The notes: generated by a model from the letters alone, not told the origin. DNA of 35,173 nt from Chloroflexota bacterium (GCA_011322445.1 DRMV01000038.1:1-35173); one strand, 5' to 3'. Positions 22,932 to 31,023 are shown, counted from the first letter of the stretch. Translations and numbers: made by a program.

Positions 22932-24281
22932 TCATTCGTGTGGGGCGTTGGCTGCACGCAGCAAGGCCTCGGCGGCGGCCCGTGTGGGGGCAAAAGCCCA
23001 AACGGTGCGCTTCTCGGTCGCGCTGTAACGCAGCACCGCCGCACCGTGGGGGCTTTCCCAGTACAGCACCCGATACGCCCGCCCGGCTAACGGCCCATAC
23101 CGCCCGCGAGCGTAACGCACGAAAGCCCGCACGAAATTCGTTGCGTCGGTGCCTTCGGCCCAATGCACATCGGCGAGGAAGGCGAGTTGCCCGGCAGGGC
23201 CGTGGAACGTAGCCCATGCCCCGCCCCGCCACCCGGCGGTGTTGTTCAGCGCGTCGCTGCCGTCGAGGCGGGCGTCAGGGTGTATGCTGGCGGTCAGCAT
23301 GAGATAGAGCAGCCATTCGCCGCAAACGCCCCGGGCGTCTTCCTGCCAGCCTTTGCCCAGCGCGTTGGTGAGGGCGTCGGCGGCGGGTAGGGGGACGGCT
23401 TCGGGTGGCGCGGCAGGATAACTTTCGGGGTGCAAAATCTGGGCGGTGGCCAGCGGTGGGTGAGCAAAGGCCGCGTCGATACTCGCCCACCCATTTTGTT
23501 GGGAAAGCGCATAGATGAAGGCAAAGCCCCATTGCGCGGCGAATTGCTGCTGTTTCACCACCGCGAGGGGAAGTGCTTCGGGAGAGGCAATGAGGGGCGC
23601 GTTGCTTTCGGCCAGGGCTTGCAGGTCGTCGGGAGAAGCGTAAGCGAACAGCCACAAGGTTTCGGTGTAAGCCGCGTCGCCTTCGGCCAGGGCTTGCAGC
23701 GCGGCGCACTGATCGGCGTCGTTGCCGCAGGGTGGCAGGGCATGCTCGCGGAAGCGCAGCGCGCGGGCGTAAGCGTGGACATATGCCAACCGCAGCGGCG
23801 CGGTCAGCCCTTGGGGCGAGGTGAGGAAGATGGTCTGAGAGGCGGGGTCGAAAAAGGCCAGGGCGCGCTCGGCAGGGGCGTTCCACACCTGGGGGGCGAG
23901 GTCGGCGTCGGCGGGCAGCAGGTCGAGGGCGCGCCAGGCGGTGATGTGAGGGGGTGCGGAGGTGGGGAAAGCCTGTTGCCGCCGTTGGGTGTAGGCTTCG
24001 GGCGGCAGCACCACCCGCCGCACCGCCGCGGTTTTTGTCAACCCCCGCAAGGCGCGCACCTGGCTCTCGAGCGTGTCCAAGGCGGCGGCGAGGGAAGGCG
24101 AAGGCGCGCCGTAAGGTGTGGGGGTGGAAGAAGGCCGCGCGGTGGGGGTGGGTGTGGAGAGCGGGGTGGGCGTGATGGTGGGCGTGGGGGAAGGCCAGGG
24201 CGTGGCTGGCCCGCAGGATGCCAGCACGATGCCCAACCCTGCCAGCAGAAGCAGACCTGCGAAAAACCTACGCGCCACCAT
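22932..24281 (-). CDS. Pro/Thr-rich lipoprotein, 449 aa
   Basis: I chose ATG at 24281 (MVARRFFAGLLLLAG) because AAGGAGGGC precedes it and it gives a signal peptide ending in the lipobox VLASC. Residues 28-65 are a Pro/Thr/Ser spacer (TPTITPTPLSTPTPTARP). The extracellular part is about 380 residues, Ala/Leu-rich and helical. It includes YVHAYARALRFREHALPPC, ALAEGDAAYTETLWLFAYAS and EWLLYLMLTASIHPDARL. The Y-x-H-A-x-A and E-G-D-A-x-x-T-E spacing is reminiscent of gluzincin metallopeptidase-like proteins, but a true HExxH is missing, so I do not call it an enzyme. It overlaps the NYN gene by 14 bases. Confidence 0.85.
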   Translation of the reverse strand: MVARRFFAGLLLLAGLGIVLASCGPATPWPSPTPTITPTPLSTPTPTARPSSTPTPYGAPSPSLAAALDTLESQVRALRGLTKTAAVRRVVLPPEAYTQRRQQAFPTSAPPHITAWRALDLLPADADLAPQVWNAPAERALAFFDPASQTIFLTSPQGLTAPLRLAYVHAYARALRFREHALPPCGNDADQCAALQALAEGDAAYTETLWLFAYASPDDLQALAESNAPLIASPEALPLAVVKQQQFAAQWGFAFIYALSQQNGWASIDAAFAHPPLATAQILHPESYPAAPPEAVPLPAADALTNALGKGWQEDARGVCGEWLLYLMLTASIHPDARLDGSDALNNTAGWRGGAWATFHGPAGQLAFLADVHWAEGTDATNFVRAFVRYARGRYGPLAGRAYRVLYWESPHGAAVLRYSATEKRTVWAFAPTRAAAEALLRAANAPHE

Positions 24282-25350
24282 GCCCTCCTTCGTCGGCAAC
24301 AGCCAGCAGGGCGCGGACGGCGTCGAGGGTCACGCGCGGCTGGGTCATGTGGCCGTCGGTCAGCACGCCCAGGGCTACCAGGCGTTGCAGCAAACCCTTT
24401 GCCTGGCGGTTGGAAAGCCCCAGGCGGGCGCGCAAGGCCCGCCGCCAGTAAGGGCGGTCGGCGCGCGGCGGGGCTTCCCGGGCAATGTGGTGGACTGCGG
24501 CCAGCAGGCGGGCGGTTTCCACCAGGGCAGGGCGGCTTTCCATGGGCTGAATTTTGCCATACAGCCGCTCGCTTTGCAGCGAAATGCACGGGATGCCGGA
24601 GGGGCTTTCCCACAAATCAACTTTGCCCGCGCCCTGAGCCCGCCGAATGGCCTCGGCGGCTTTTTCAGGCCCCAGCAGCGCCTCGACCAGCGCCACCGGA
24701 ATGGCCGTGCTGAATTCCCGCCGCAGATTCCCGACCAGGGCGGCTAACGCTTCGGCCTGGTCGGCCTCTTCTTGCGGGGTGGGGGGCGCTTCGGGCTCCG
24801 GTTCGGGTTCCTGCTGGGTGACGGCGAAATCGAGCAGGTCGAACTCGGTTTGAATTTGCAGGCTCAGCGAGGGAGAATCGGGGTCGGCGGCGAGGAAAAC
24901 GACGTCGAACCCCATGTTCCGCAGGGTGCGGCCAATGGCGGTGAAGGCGTGGTCGCCGCTGCCGAGGATGTAAATGTCGGCAGGGCGGGTGGCAACATGC
25001 CGCCCCACTTCGAAGGCCAGCCGCATGTCGGCGTAGTTGCGGATGACGAACTTCTTGCCCTTGTGGCGGCCAAACTGCTGCTGGCGGGCGCCCCGGCTGA
25101 GAAAGCTCTGGGCGTCGATGACCGTTGCCACCCGATTGAGCCCGCCGATTTGGGGGTTGTAGTGGGTGAAGTTGGCGACGGCGATGAAATCTTCCCGTGC
25201 CAGTTGGCCGTAGTTTTCTTCAATGTAATCCACCAGTTGCTCGAAGTTCAAGCGAGGGGAAGCGCCGAAAGGGCCGTGCCGCCCCACGGTGCGCCGCTTG
25301 AGGGTTTGGTAGAAGTTTTCGAAATCCAGAAACAGCGCGACGCGCGACAT
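24268..25350 (-). CDS. NYN/LabA-like (PIN-fold) nuclease-domain protein, 360 aa
   Basis: The start at ATG 25350 (MSRVALFLDFENFYQTL) follows TGGAGACTTCC. The NYN domain spans about residues 1-165. It has acidic positions LFLDFENF (first Asp), KGKKFVIRNYADMRLAFEV (second), and ILGSGDHAFTAIGRTLRNMGFDVVFLA (third), as in LabA/DUF88 proteins and related RNases. An acidic Glu/Pro linker (about 185-205) is followed by two winged-helix-like segments (about 215-275 and 300-350: YWRRALRARLGLSNRQAKGLLQ), as in proteins that bind nucleic acid. Probably an RNA-processing or decay factor; targets unknown. It is translated into the lipoprotein gene by overlap. Confidence 0.88.
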   Translation of the reverse strand: MSRVALFLDFENFYQTLKRRTVGRHGPFGASPRLNFEQLVDYIEENYGQLAREDFIAVANFTHYNPQIGGLNRVATVIDAQSFLSRGARQQQFGRHKGKKFVIRNYADMRLAFEVGRHVATRPADIYILGSGDHAFTAIGRTLRNMGFDVVFLAADPDSPSLSLQIQTEFDLLDFAVTQQEPEPEPEAPPTPQEEADQAEALAALVGNLRREFSTAIPVALVEALLGPEKAAEAIRRAQGAGKVDLWESPSGIPCISLQSERLYGKIQPMESRPALVETARLLAAVHHIAREAPPRADRPYWRRALRARLGLSNRQAKGLLQRLVALGVLTDGHMTQPRVTLDAVRALLAVADEGGHGGA

Positions 25351-25428
25351 GGAAGTCTCCAGGGCAAGGGTTTTGTGCTGTGAGCCTGCTGGCGGGGCCG
25401 TGTGTGAGGCCACTGCGGGGAAGCCGTG

Positions 25429-26157
25429 CTATTTGGCGGGTGCCTCGGGCGGGGAAAGGAGCGCAGCCGCGAGGTCGGCGGTGGTGGGTAAGATGAGGTT
25501 CGCCCCGGCCCGGCGGAGTTCGGCTTCTTCGCCGAAGCCGCAGAGCACGCCCACGGTTTGGGCACCCGCGGCGCGACCGGCGCGAATATCCACGGTGGTG
25601 TCGCCGACCATCAGGCAGGCTTCCGGTGGCACGCCGAGGCAGTGGGCAGCCCAGCGCAACGGTGCGGGGTCGGGCTTGGTGCGCTCGCAGGTCTCGGCAG
25701 TGGCAATGCAGTTTTGGAAGTAAGGCGTGAGGCCAAAATGCTCCAGAAAGCCCAGGGTGGAAGGGCGCGGGCGGGCGCTGACCACTGCCAACCGGTAATG
25801 AGGCGCCAGCGCGGCCAACATCTCATGCACGCCGGGCACAAGGCGGTAAGCGGGTTGTCGGGCAGGCAGGAAAGCCCGCAGCGCACGGGCCAGCTTCAGC
25901 AGTGGGGCATCTAAGCCCAGGCGGTCGGTGGCTGCGTAGAGTTCGTTGAGCGGTGTTTCGGAAGCCATCACCAGTCGCCGCGCCAACCTTTCCGGCGCGG
26001 GGGTCAGGGGCAGCCATGCCAGCGGCTGCAACCAGCGCGCCAGGCGCGCGACAAGGATGTCGTCGGTATCGCTCAGGGTGCCGTCGATGTCGAAGCAAAT
26101 GGCCTGAATGCGGTGAAGATCGAGAGGGGTGGCGCGAAAGCGGGACACAGGCAACAA
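25429..26157 (-). CDS. HAD-superfamily phosphatase, phosphoglycolate-phosphatase-like, 242 aa
   Basis: All four HAD motifs are present: I, FDIDGTLSDTD (nucleophile and acid Asp, about residues 22-32); II, LAVVSARPR; III, TKPDPAPL (Lys); IV, LMVGDTTVDIRAG. A helical cap lies between I and II (about 35-110). This subgroup contains phosphoglycolate and pyrophosphate phosphatases, but substrate is unpredictable. The frame opens with TTG at 26157 and has no strong ribosome-binding site; GTG at 26148 or a later start just before motif I is possible, so the N-terminal 10-15 residues are uncertain. Confidence 0.9.
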   Translation of the reverse strand: MLPVSRFRATPLDLHRIQAICFDIDGTLSDTDDILVARLARWLQPLAWLPLTPAPERLARRLVMASETPLNELYAATDRLGLDAPLLKLARALRAFLPARQPAYRLVPGVHEMLAALAPHYRLAVVSARPRPSTLGFLEHFGLTPYFQNCIATAETCERTKPDPAPLRWAAHCLGVPPEACLMVGDTTVDIRAGRAAGAQTVGVLCGFGEEAELRRAGANLILPTTADLAAALLSPPEAPAK

Positions 26158-26224
26158 CGCTCAAACTCGAGATGTCGCGCAGGCCGCTTTTCGCAGGGGG
26201 GCTATGGCCTTCCCGGGGAAGGCG

Positions 26225-26434
26225 TTAGGCTGGGGATTCGTCGGCCAGCGCGAGGGTGACGTGGAGAAAGTGTACCACGCCTTGCGGCGGCAGGAGTTCG
26301 ATGACTTCCACAACGCGGTAGCGTTGCCCGTGCAGCACGACCATTTCCCCCACGTGGGGCGCATCGCGACGGGTCAGAATCGCCCCCGCCGCAGGACGAC
26401 CAGGTACAACGTAACTGACTTTGTAGAGCGCCAT
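26225..26434 (-). CDS. Small conserved-looking protein, 69 aa
   Basis: ATG at 26434 (MALYKVSYVVPGRPA) follows GGGGGAGGTGTGT, a strong ribosome-binding site. The sequence is beta-rich: RRDAPHVGEMVVLHGQRYRVVEVIELLPPQ and then HFLHVTLAL. This looks like a small SH3-like or OB-type barrel. The family is not recognised. It lies 24 bases after the cyclic-nucleotide-binding gene and is probably in its operon. Confidence 0.7.
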   Translation of the reverse strand: MALYKVSYVVPGRPAAGAILTRRDAPHVGEMVVLHGQRYRVVEVIELLPPQGVVHFLHVTLALADESPA

Positions 26435-26458
26435 ACACACCTCCCCCTGAGGTTAGGG

Positions 26459-26896
26459 CTAAACCATGCTGAGATTGTGGTGCCGAACTTTGAACCCCAA
26501 ATCGGCGGCAATGTTGCGCATGAGCCGATAGCCCATGCGCGGGTGTGCTTCGCAAAGGGCTAACAGGGCGTCGCGCTCGAAGGCCAGGACGCGGGTCGGT
26601 GTTTGGGTCACGACAACGGTGGCAGAGTGGGGGCCGCCATCAACCAGCGTGATTTCGCCAATCAACTGGCCTGGGCCAAGGGCGACCACTGGCCGCGCGG
26701 TTTCCCCGGCGTTGACCTGCACTTCCACCATGCCTTCCAGCAGCACGAAGACCTTGCCTTCGTGGCTGCCCTGGGTGACCAGCACGTCGCCCTTGTGGTA
26801 AGTTTGTTCTGTGCCCAGGGCAATGAGGCGGCGGATGTCCTCTTCCACAAGCCCATGAAAGAGGATGCACTGGCGAGCCAAACTGATTTCGACCAT
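26459..26896 (-). CDS. Stand-alone cyclic-nucleotide-binding domain protein, 145 aa
   Basis: ATG at 26896 follows TTAGGAGGG. A cNMP-binding beta-roll covers nearly the whole protein: TYHKGDVLVTQGSHEGKVFVLLEGMVEV, then the phosphate-binding-cassette region PGQLIGEITLVDGGPHSATVVV. In true cAMP binders this region reads GE-x-A-L/I-x-x-x-x-x-R-x-A/T. Here the critical Arg is replaced (GPHSATVV), so nucleotide binding is doubtful. There is no CRP helix-turn-helix; a short helical tail ends the protein. Such stand-alone domains act as protein-protein switches. It lies downstream of a receiver-roadblock protein. Confidence 0.88.
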   Translation of the reverse strand: MVEISLARQCILFHGLVEEDIRRLIALGTEQTYHKGDVLVTQGSHEGKVFVLLEGMVEVQVNAGETARPVVALGPGQLIGEITLVDGGPHSATVVVTQTPTRVLAFERDALLALCEAHPRMGYRLMRNIAADLGFKVRHHNLSMV

Positions 26897-26950
26897 CGTT
26901 TTCCCTCCTAAAGCGATGAGCGCGCCCGGCGCGATGCAACAGCGTCGCGA

Positions 26951-28018
26951 TTAATCTGAAGATTCCTCGCCGGGGGGAGCCAGCCCCAGCCGCTGCGCCT
27001 GCTCGTAGGAAAGCACGTCGGGGTTGATGGCGTGGGTTGGCGGTTCGTCGTCGACGGCCAGTTGTTCCCAAAAGTCTTCGGCTTCCTCGGGCGAAAGGCC
27101 GTCGTTGAGCAGCGCGAGCAGGTCGTCGCCGCCTTCGGCTGCCTCTTCCAACGCCTCGGTGAGGGGGGGAAAGGCGTCTTGAGCTTCTCGCTGGGAAGGC
27201 AGAATTCCCAGGCGTTTCATAACATCCAGCAAGCCGTTGACGGTGCGCTGCATGGCTGCGGCCAGTTCGTCGGGGGAGAGGGTTTTGCAATGCTGGTTGC
27301 ATACCACCAGCAGGGCATATTGTCGGCTGAGAGAAGTCAGGTGCAGGCGCAGGCCCTCGGCCTGGAGGTGGAAGTGAAAGCGCGGCGCGGGGGTGTGCAA
27401 CATGCGAGAGACCTTGACGCCACCCGCGTAGAGGGACATCAGGGCTAACAATGTGTCCTGGCTGAGGATGCTATCTAACGCGCCGGCCTGCAGCACCACC
27501 CGGCCAACGTCGTTGAGCAGCAAGACAGCCCGCGCCCCCAGGTCGCCCCGCAGGTCGGCCATCAGGTCGGTCATTCGCCCCACGGCGCGCTCTTCTTCTG
27601 CGGCCGACAGGCTGACGGGCGCATCGCCCAAGATGCTGCTCACCAGCCCCAGTTTGCGTTCCAGCGCATCCAGCAGGTCGGCCAGTTCCAGCGGCTTGCG
27701 GAACCAACCATCGGCCTGCACCTCTTCCGCTGCCGCGCGCAACTCGGCTTCCGGTTGCCCTGAAACCAGGAAAATTTTGATGTCGGGATGACGTTGGCGC
27801 AGCCGGCGGGCGACCTCGCGCCCATCCATGCCGGGCAAGCGAAGGTCGATGATGGCGGCGTCCATGTGCTCATGTCGGTAGGCGTCTAACAGGGCCTCTT
27901 CGCCGGAAGGCGCGTCGAAGACAGCAAAGTTTTCCCCCAGGGCCTCTACGCCGGCGCGCAGCACCCGCGCCAGTTCGCGATGGTCTTCCACAATCAGAAC
28001 GTAAAACTGCTCGCTCAT
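26951..28018 (-). CDS. Response-regulator receiver fused to a roadblock/LC7-like domain, 355 aa
   Basis: Receiver domain at residues 1-125: acidic pair ED (11-12), phosphoacceptor Asp58 in AAIIDLRLPG, Ser/Thr position LVSGQ (86) and Lys108 in FRKPLEL. Residues about 150-265 look like a roadblock/LC7 domain (ARAVLLLNDVGRVVLQAG, LLVVCNQHCKTLSPDEL), the family of MglB and other regulators of small GTPases. The C-terminal 90 residues are acidic and include ALLNDGLSPEEAEDFWEQL. No DNA-binding output domain is present. ATG at 28018 follows AAGAGGCTGCC, 33 bases after the HTH gene, so probably one transcript. Likely a cytoplasmic signalling hub. Confidence 0.85.
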   Translation of the reverse strand: MSEQFYVLIVEDHRELARVLRAGVEALGENFAVFDAPSGEEALLDAYRHEHMDAAIIDLRLPGMDGREVARRLRQRHPDIKIFLVSGQPEAELRAAAEEVQADGWFRKPLELADLLDALERKLGLVSSILGDAPVSLSAAEEERAVGRMTDLMADLRGDLGARAVLLLNDVGRVVLQAGALDSILSQDTLLALMSLYAGGVKVSRMLHTPAPRFHFHLQAEGLRLHLTSLSRQYALLVVCNQHCKTLSPDELAAAMQRTVNGLLDVMKRLGILPSQREAQDAFPPLTEALEEAAEGGDDLLALLNDGLSPEEAEDFWEQLAVDDEPPTHAINPDVLSYEQAQRLGLAPPGEESSD

Positions 28019-28051
28019 GGCAGCCTCTTGGCTTGAAAGGGTGGGAACGTA

Positions 28052-28693
28052 TCAGGCTGCGGGGAAACCTTTATCGTAGGCCTGGTAGGTTTCCAGCATG
28101 CTGCTTGCCACATCGGTGACAAAGGACTTGATTTTCTGCATCATTGCTGCCCAAACATGCGGCGATTGCACTCGGGAATGTTCCACCACTTCGACCAGGG
28201 CATCGACCACAACGCCCGCGAAGAAGAGGAAAGCCGTCAGTGCTTCACCCTCCGTAAGGCCGCTGCGACGCGCGAGGGTGGCGTATTCGTAGCCCAGGCT
28301 CTTGGCTTCTTCAGAGGCGTTGGTGCTATCCCCTGTCAAATAGACCCACAATTGCTGAGCCAGCGCCTGCCCGCGGCGGCGGTATTGGGCCCGTGCTTCG
28401 TCACTCAGTTTGCGATACCACGGCAGGGTGCGCACTTCGCTTTGAGCCATTTGGGTGCCTACTTGCCGCAAAAGGGTCTGGATGAAATCGCGCGGAATAT
28501 CCACTTCGTGGGAAGGGTCGCGGGAAAGCATCCACAATTCCAGTTCGCTGCGGCGGAAGCGGCGGTGGCCGCCATTGGTGCGATGGACGGGGATTTTCCC
28601 CTGGTTGGCCCAAATGCGGACGGTGGAGGGATGCACACCGAGAATTTGCGCCACTTCGCTCAAGGTGAGCCATTCTTTCTGAGGCCAGGGCAT
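28052..28693 (-). CDS. MerR/excisionase-type HTH protein with helical sensor-like domain, 213 aa
   Basis: ATG at 28693 follows AAGGAGCGCATT. Residues 7-55 are a MerR/excisionase winged helix: LTLSEVAQILGVHPSTVRIWANQGKIPVHRTNGGHRRFRRSEL. The remaining 150 residues are helical (WYRKLSDEARAQYRRRGQALAQQLWVYLTG, LTEGEALTAFLFFAGVVVDAL), resembling the helical N-terminal domain of RsbR-type stressosome proteins or short sensory globin-like bundles; I cannot separate these by eye. It has its own promoter and a palindrome that could be its operator, and leads a transcript with the receiver-roadblock and probably the cNMP genes. Confidence 0.82.
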   Translation of the reverse strand: MPWPQKEWLTLSEVAQILGVHPSTVRIWANQGKIPVHRTNGGHRRFRRSELELWMLSRDPSHEVDIPRDFIQTLLRQVGTQMAQSEVRTLPWYRKLSDEARAQYRRRGQALAQQLWVYLTGDSTNASEEAKSLGYEYATLARRSGLTEGEALTAFLFFAGVVVDALVEVVEHSRVQSPHVWAAMMQKIKSFVTDVASSMLETYQAYDKGFPAA

Positions 28694-28705
28694 AATGCGC
28701 TCCTT

Positions 28706-28719
28706 GCAGAGATGTCTGC
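28706..28719. promoter_or_regulatory. Palindrome in the leader of the HTH gene
   Basis: GCAGAgatgTCTGC is a 5-bp inverted repeat with a 4-base centre between the -10 box and the ribosome-binding site. MerR-type regulators often bind such dyads, so autoregulation is plausible. Confidence 0.35.
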
Positions 28720-28722
28720 CTA

Positions 28723-28751
28723 AGGATACCAGAAAATGAAAGAAACCTCAA
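28723..28751 (-). promoter_or_regulatory. Promoter of the HTH/receiver operon
   Basis: On the minus strand TTGAGG (28746-28751) and TATCCT (28723-28728) are separated by 17 bases, with about 30 bases to the HTH start codon. Confidence 0.6.
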
Positions 28752-28911
28752 ACTTTTTACAACTTACGCGCGGTTTTTTGGCGTGGCTGGCCGGGTACTA
28801 AAGGGCTATTTCGCGGGCAACGGCGTGGCTTGTGGCCCGGTTTTGGCTTTGCGCCGGGGTGCTCACCGTGAGGCGGTGGCTGGGGTTTGGGGTATCACCC
28901 CCCTGCTTAAA

Positions 28912-28944
28912 GCAAAAAAGCCCCCGCCCAGGGGGCTTTTTTGC
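28912..28944. terminator. Bidirectional terminator after hsp20
   Basis: GCAAAAAAGCCCCC (28912-28925) pairs with GGGGGCTTTTTTGC (to 28944) around a short loop, giving U-runs on both strands. It ends the hsp20 transcript 24 bases after its stop codon. Confidence 0.9.
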
Positions 28945-28967
28945 GCGCGGCGGTTTTGTGAAAACGG

Positions 28968-29399
28968 TTATTTCTTGGCCACGACTTTGATTTCTTTCGG
29001 ACGCACAGCCTCGGCTTTCGGCAGGTGCAGGGTGAGCACACCGTCGGCGATTTCGGCTTTGGCTTTGCCCGGTTCCAGCGGCGTGGGCAGGGTGATGACA
29101 CGCTTGAAGGGACCGGCGGGGATTTCCTGCAACAGCAATCCTTCGCCTTCCGGCGCTTGGAACTCGCCCGAAAGCACCACCGTGTCTTCCAGCACCTCGA
29201 TGTGCAGGTCGTCGCTGCTCAGGCCGGGCACCCACGCAATGATGGTGAAGGCGTCGTCATCGGCTTTGACGTTCAGCGGAATGCGTACGCCCCGCTGGCG
29301 GGTATCGCTCACCGGCACCACGCTGCTTTCCATCAGGCGGTCCATCGCGTCCATCAACCGCTCCATCCGGCGGAAGGGATCCATGCGATACAGGGTCAT
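28968..29399 (-). CDS. Hsp20/alpha-crystallin-family small heat-shock protein, 143 aa
   Basis: ATG at 29399 follows AAAGGAGGTGTGTT. The N-terminal arm (MTLYRMDPFRRMERLMDAMDR) precedes the alpha-crystallin domain (about residues 40-130: IPLNVKADDDAFTIIAWVPG, LSGEFQAPEGEG, FKRVITLPTPLEPGKAKAEIADGVLTLHLPK). The A-x-x-x-n-G-V-L motif is present as AEIADGVLTLHLPK, and the short tail contains the I-x-V anchor (EIKVVAKK). ATP-independent holdase chaperone that forms oligomers. I saw no CIRCE element upstream. Probably monocistronic, with a terminator right behind it. Confidence 0.95.
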   Translation of the reverse strand: MTLYRMDPFRRMERLMDAMDRLMESSVVPVSDTRQRGVRIPLNVKADDDAFTIIAWVPGLSSDDLHIEVLEDTVVLSGEFQAPEGEGLLLQEIPAGPFKRVITLPTPLEPGKAKAEIADGVLTLHLPKAEAVRPKEIKVVAKK

Positions 29400-29489
29400 A
29401 ACACACCTCCTTTGTTGGTTTTCTCATCCAACCACCCATAGCATAGCAGAGGCGTGTTAGAAAAATGCAAGCGTGAGATAGGAATTTTG

Positions 29490-30248
29490 TTAAAGACGCC
29501 GGGCGATGACGATCCAGTAAGGCGCATCGGCGGCTGGGGGCGTCTTGTCGAAATCCCCATATTGGGCCAGGGGGTGAAGGCCGGCGGCTTTCAGCCGGGC
29601 GAGTTCGGCTTCCAGCGGGGGCAGCCAGTGGGTTTGAGAGGCGGTCTGCCGGGTGGCTGTGCCATCGGGGTGGAGGGTGTCGTAGTGCCAAAACACCCTC
29701 CAGCGTTCTTCCATCCGGTGCCAGCCACTGCTCACCTGAACCGGCAAGCCGTTTTTTGGGTGAGGGAAAGCCGTTTCTGGCTCGGCTTCCCCTACGGGGG
29801 GCAGGGAAGCCACCAGGCGCGGGTTCGGGGCGCTGAACGCAAACAGCCCGCCTGGCCGCAGCACCCGCGCCACCCCTTGCAGGAATGTGCGCCGCTCGCG
29901 CGGTGGCACGGTGGTGTAGGTGTTGCAAGGCAGCACGGCGAGAGGGAACGCCGCGGCCCTGAGGGGCAATGCCCGGAAATCGGCCTGTACCAGCCTCAGA
30001 GGCAATCCCTCGCCGCGGGGCGCAAGCCGACGTCGCAGAAAGTTCAACATGCCCGCGTCCCAGTCCACCCCCACAGTGGGTATGCCCGCGGCGGCGATGG
30101 GCACTGCCACTCGCCCTGTGCCGCACCCCAAAGTGAGCACCGCCCCGCCGCTTTCGGCGGCCAGACCCTTCCAAAAAGAAAGGTCTTCGGCAAAGGCGCC
30201 GTGGTGGGCATGGTAAAGGGCGGGGGGCAGTTTGGCGGCTTTCGGCAT
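29490..30248 (-). CDS. SAM-dependent methyltransferase, class I, 252 aa
   Basis: I chose ATG at 30248 (MPKAAKLPPALYHAHHGAF) because AGGGAGGAAAATCC precedes it; the frame upstream overlaps the crotonase gene. The SAM-binding motifs are clear: I, AVLTLGCGTGRVAVPIA; II, GVDWDAGMLNFLRRRL; acidic LVQADFRALPL; post-motif LAVLPCNTYTTVPP and VLRPGGLFAFSAPNP. The C-terminal half is an antiparallel-sheet cap with HYDTLHPDGTA and PYWIVIARRL. Substrate unknown. It is 13 bases behind the crotonase gene and likely co-transcribed. Confidence 0.92.
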   Translation of the reverse strand: MPKAAKLPPALYHAHHGAFAEDLSFWKGLAAESGGAVLTLGCGTGRVAVPIAAAGIPTVGVDWDAGMLNFLRRRLAPRGEGLPLRLVQADFRALPLRAAAFPLAVLPCNTYTTVPPRERRTFLQGVARVLRPGGLFAFSAPNPRLVASLPPVGEAEPETAFPHPKNGLPVQVSSGWHRMEERWRVFWHYDTLHPDGTATRQTASQTHWLPPLEAELARLKAAGLHPLAQYGDFDKTPPAADAPYWIVIARRL

Positions 30249-30261
30249 GGATTTTCCTCCC

Positions 30262-31023
30262 TTAGCCGGTGCGTTTGCGGCTGGCAAAGCGGCGCACGGC
30301 TTCCACATGCTCAGGCGCGGCCCACAGCGGGGGGAAGAGTTCATGCTCCAGCCGCGCGGCCGTGGCGGGGGGCAGGGTCAGGCCGGCGCGTAGCACTTCT
30401 TTGATGGCACGGCTGACGGTGGGGGGCAAGGCAGCAATTCCGCGCGCCAGGTCGAGGGCAGCGGGCAGGGCTTCTCCCGCCGGCACCACCCGGTTGGCAA
30501 GGCCATGTTCCAGCGCCTCTTGCGGCGAGAGCACCTTGCCTGTCAGCAGCCATTCCAGCGCGCGGGCGTAACCGACCAGCCGCAGCAAGCGTTGCCCCGC
30601 GCCCCAGCCTGGGGTAACATACCAGGCAACCTGCACGAAGCCTAAATCGGCGTTTTCGGCCAGCACGCGCAGATCGCAAGCCAGCGCCACCTCGGAACCG
30701 CCCCCACGCGCCGGGCCGTTCACCGCGGCAATCGTCGGGAAGGGCAGGCTTTCCAGCGCGGTGAGGGCGCGGGTCATCAGGCGGCTCATGCGGCGGCCAT
30801 CGGCCTCGGTGGGGTAGGCGGCCAATTCTTTCAGGTCGCCCCCGGCGATGAAGGCGCGCCCGCCGCCGGTGACCACGAGGGCGCGCAGGTCGGCCATGCG
30901 GGCGGCTTCCACGGCTTCGCCGAAAGCCTGCATGGCTTCCCATGAAAGGGCGTTCAGCACCTGCGGGCGGGAAACCTGGAGCAGGCCGACGTGCGGTTCG
31001 GGAAAGGTGAGGGTGACAGGCAT
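30262..31023 (-). CDS. Enoyl-CoA hydratase/isomerase (crotonase) family protein, 253 aa
   Basis: ATG at 31023 (MPVTLTFPEPHVGLLQVS); in-frame alternatives lie 6 bases upstream. The ribosome-binding site is weak. Crotonase hallmarks: RPQVLNALSWEAM, the oxyanion-hole segments AFIAGGDLKELAAY and NGPARGGGSEVALACDLRVL, and TPGWGAGQRLLRLVG. The Glu of GGGSE matches the first catalytic Glu of enoyl-CoA hydratase. The second, normally in FG-x-P-E, is Gln here (LGFVQVAWYVTPG), so true hydratase activity is doubtful. Isomerase, hydrolase or other crotonase chemistry is possible. The promoter overlaps the tRNA-Pro promoter. Confidence 0.9.
   Translation of the reverse strand: MPVTLTFPEPHVGLLQVSRPQVLNALSWEAMQAFGEAVEAARMADLRALVVTGGGRAFIAGGDLKELAAYPTEADGRRMSRLMTRALTALESLPFPTIAAVNGPARGGGSEVALACDLRVLAENADLGFVQVAWYVTPGWGAGQRLLRLVGYARALEWLLTGKVLSPQEALEHGLANRVVPAGEALPAALDLARGIAALPPTVSRAIKEVLRAGLTLPPATAARLEHELFPPLWAAPEHVEAVRRFASRKRTG

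Noticed and set aside
29400-29489. CIRCE operator upstream of hsp20
   Set aside because: No TTAGCACTC-N9-GAGTGCTAA dyad is present; only a loose TTGCAT/TATGCT pair with 19-base spacing.
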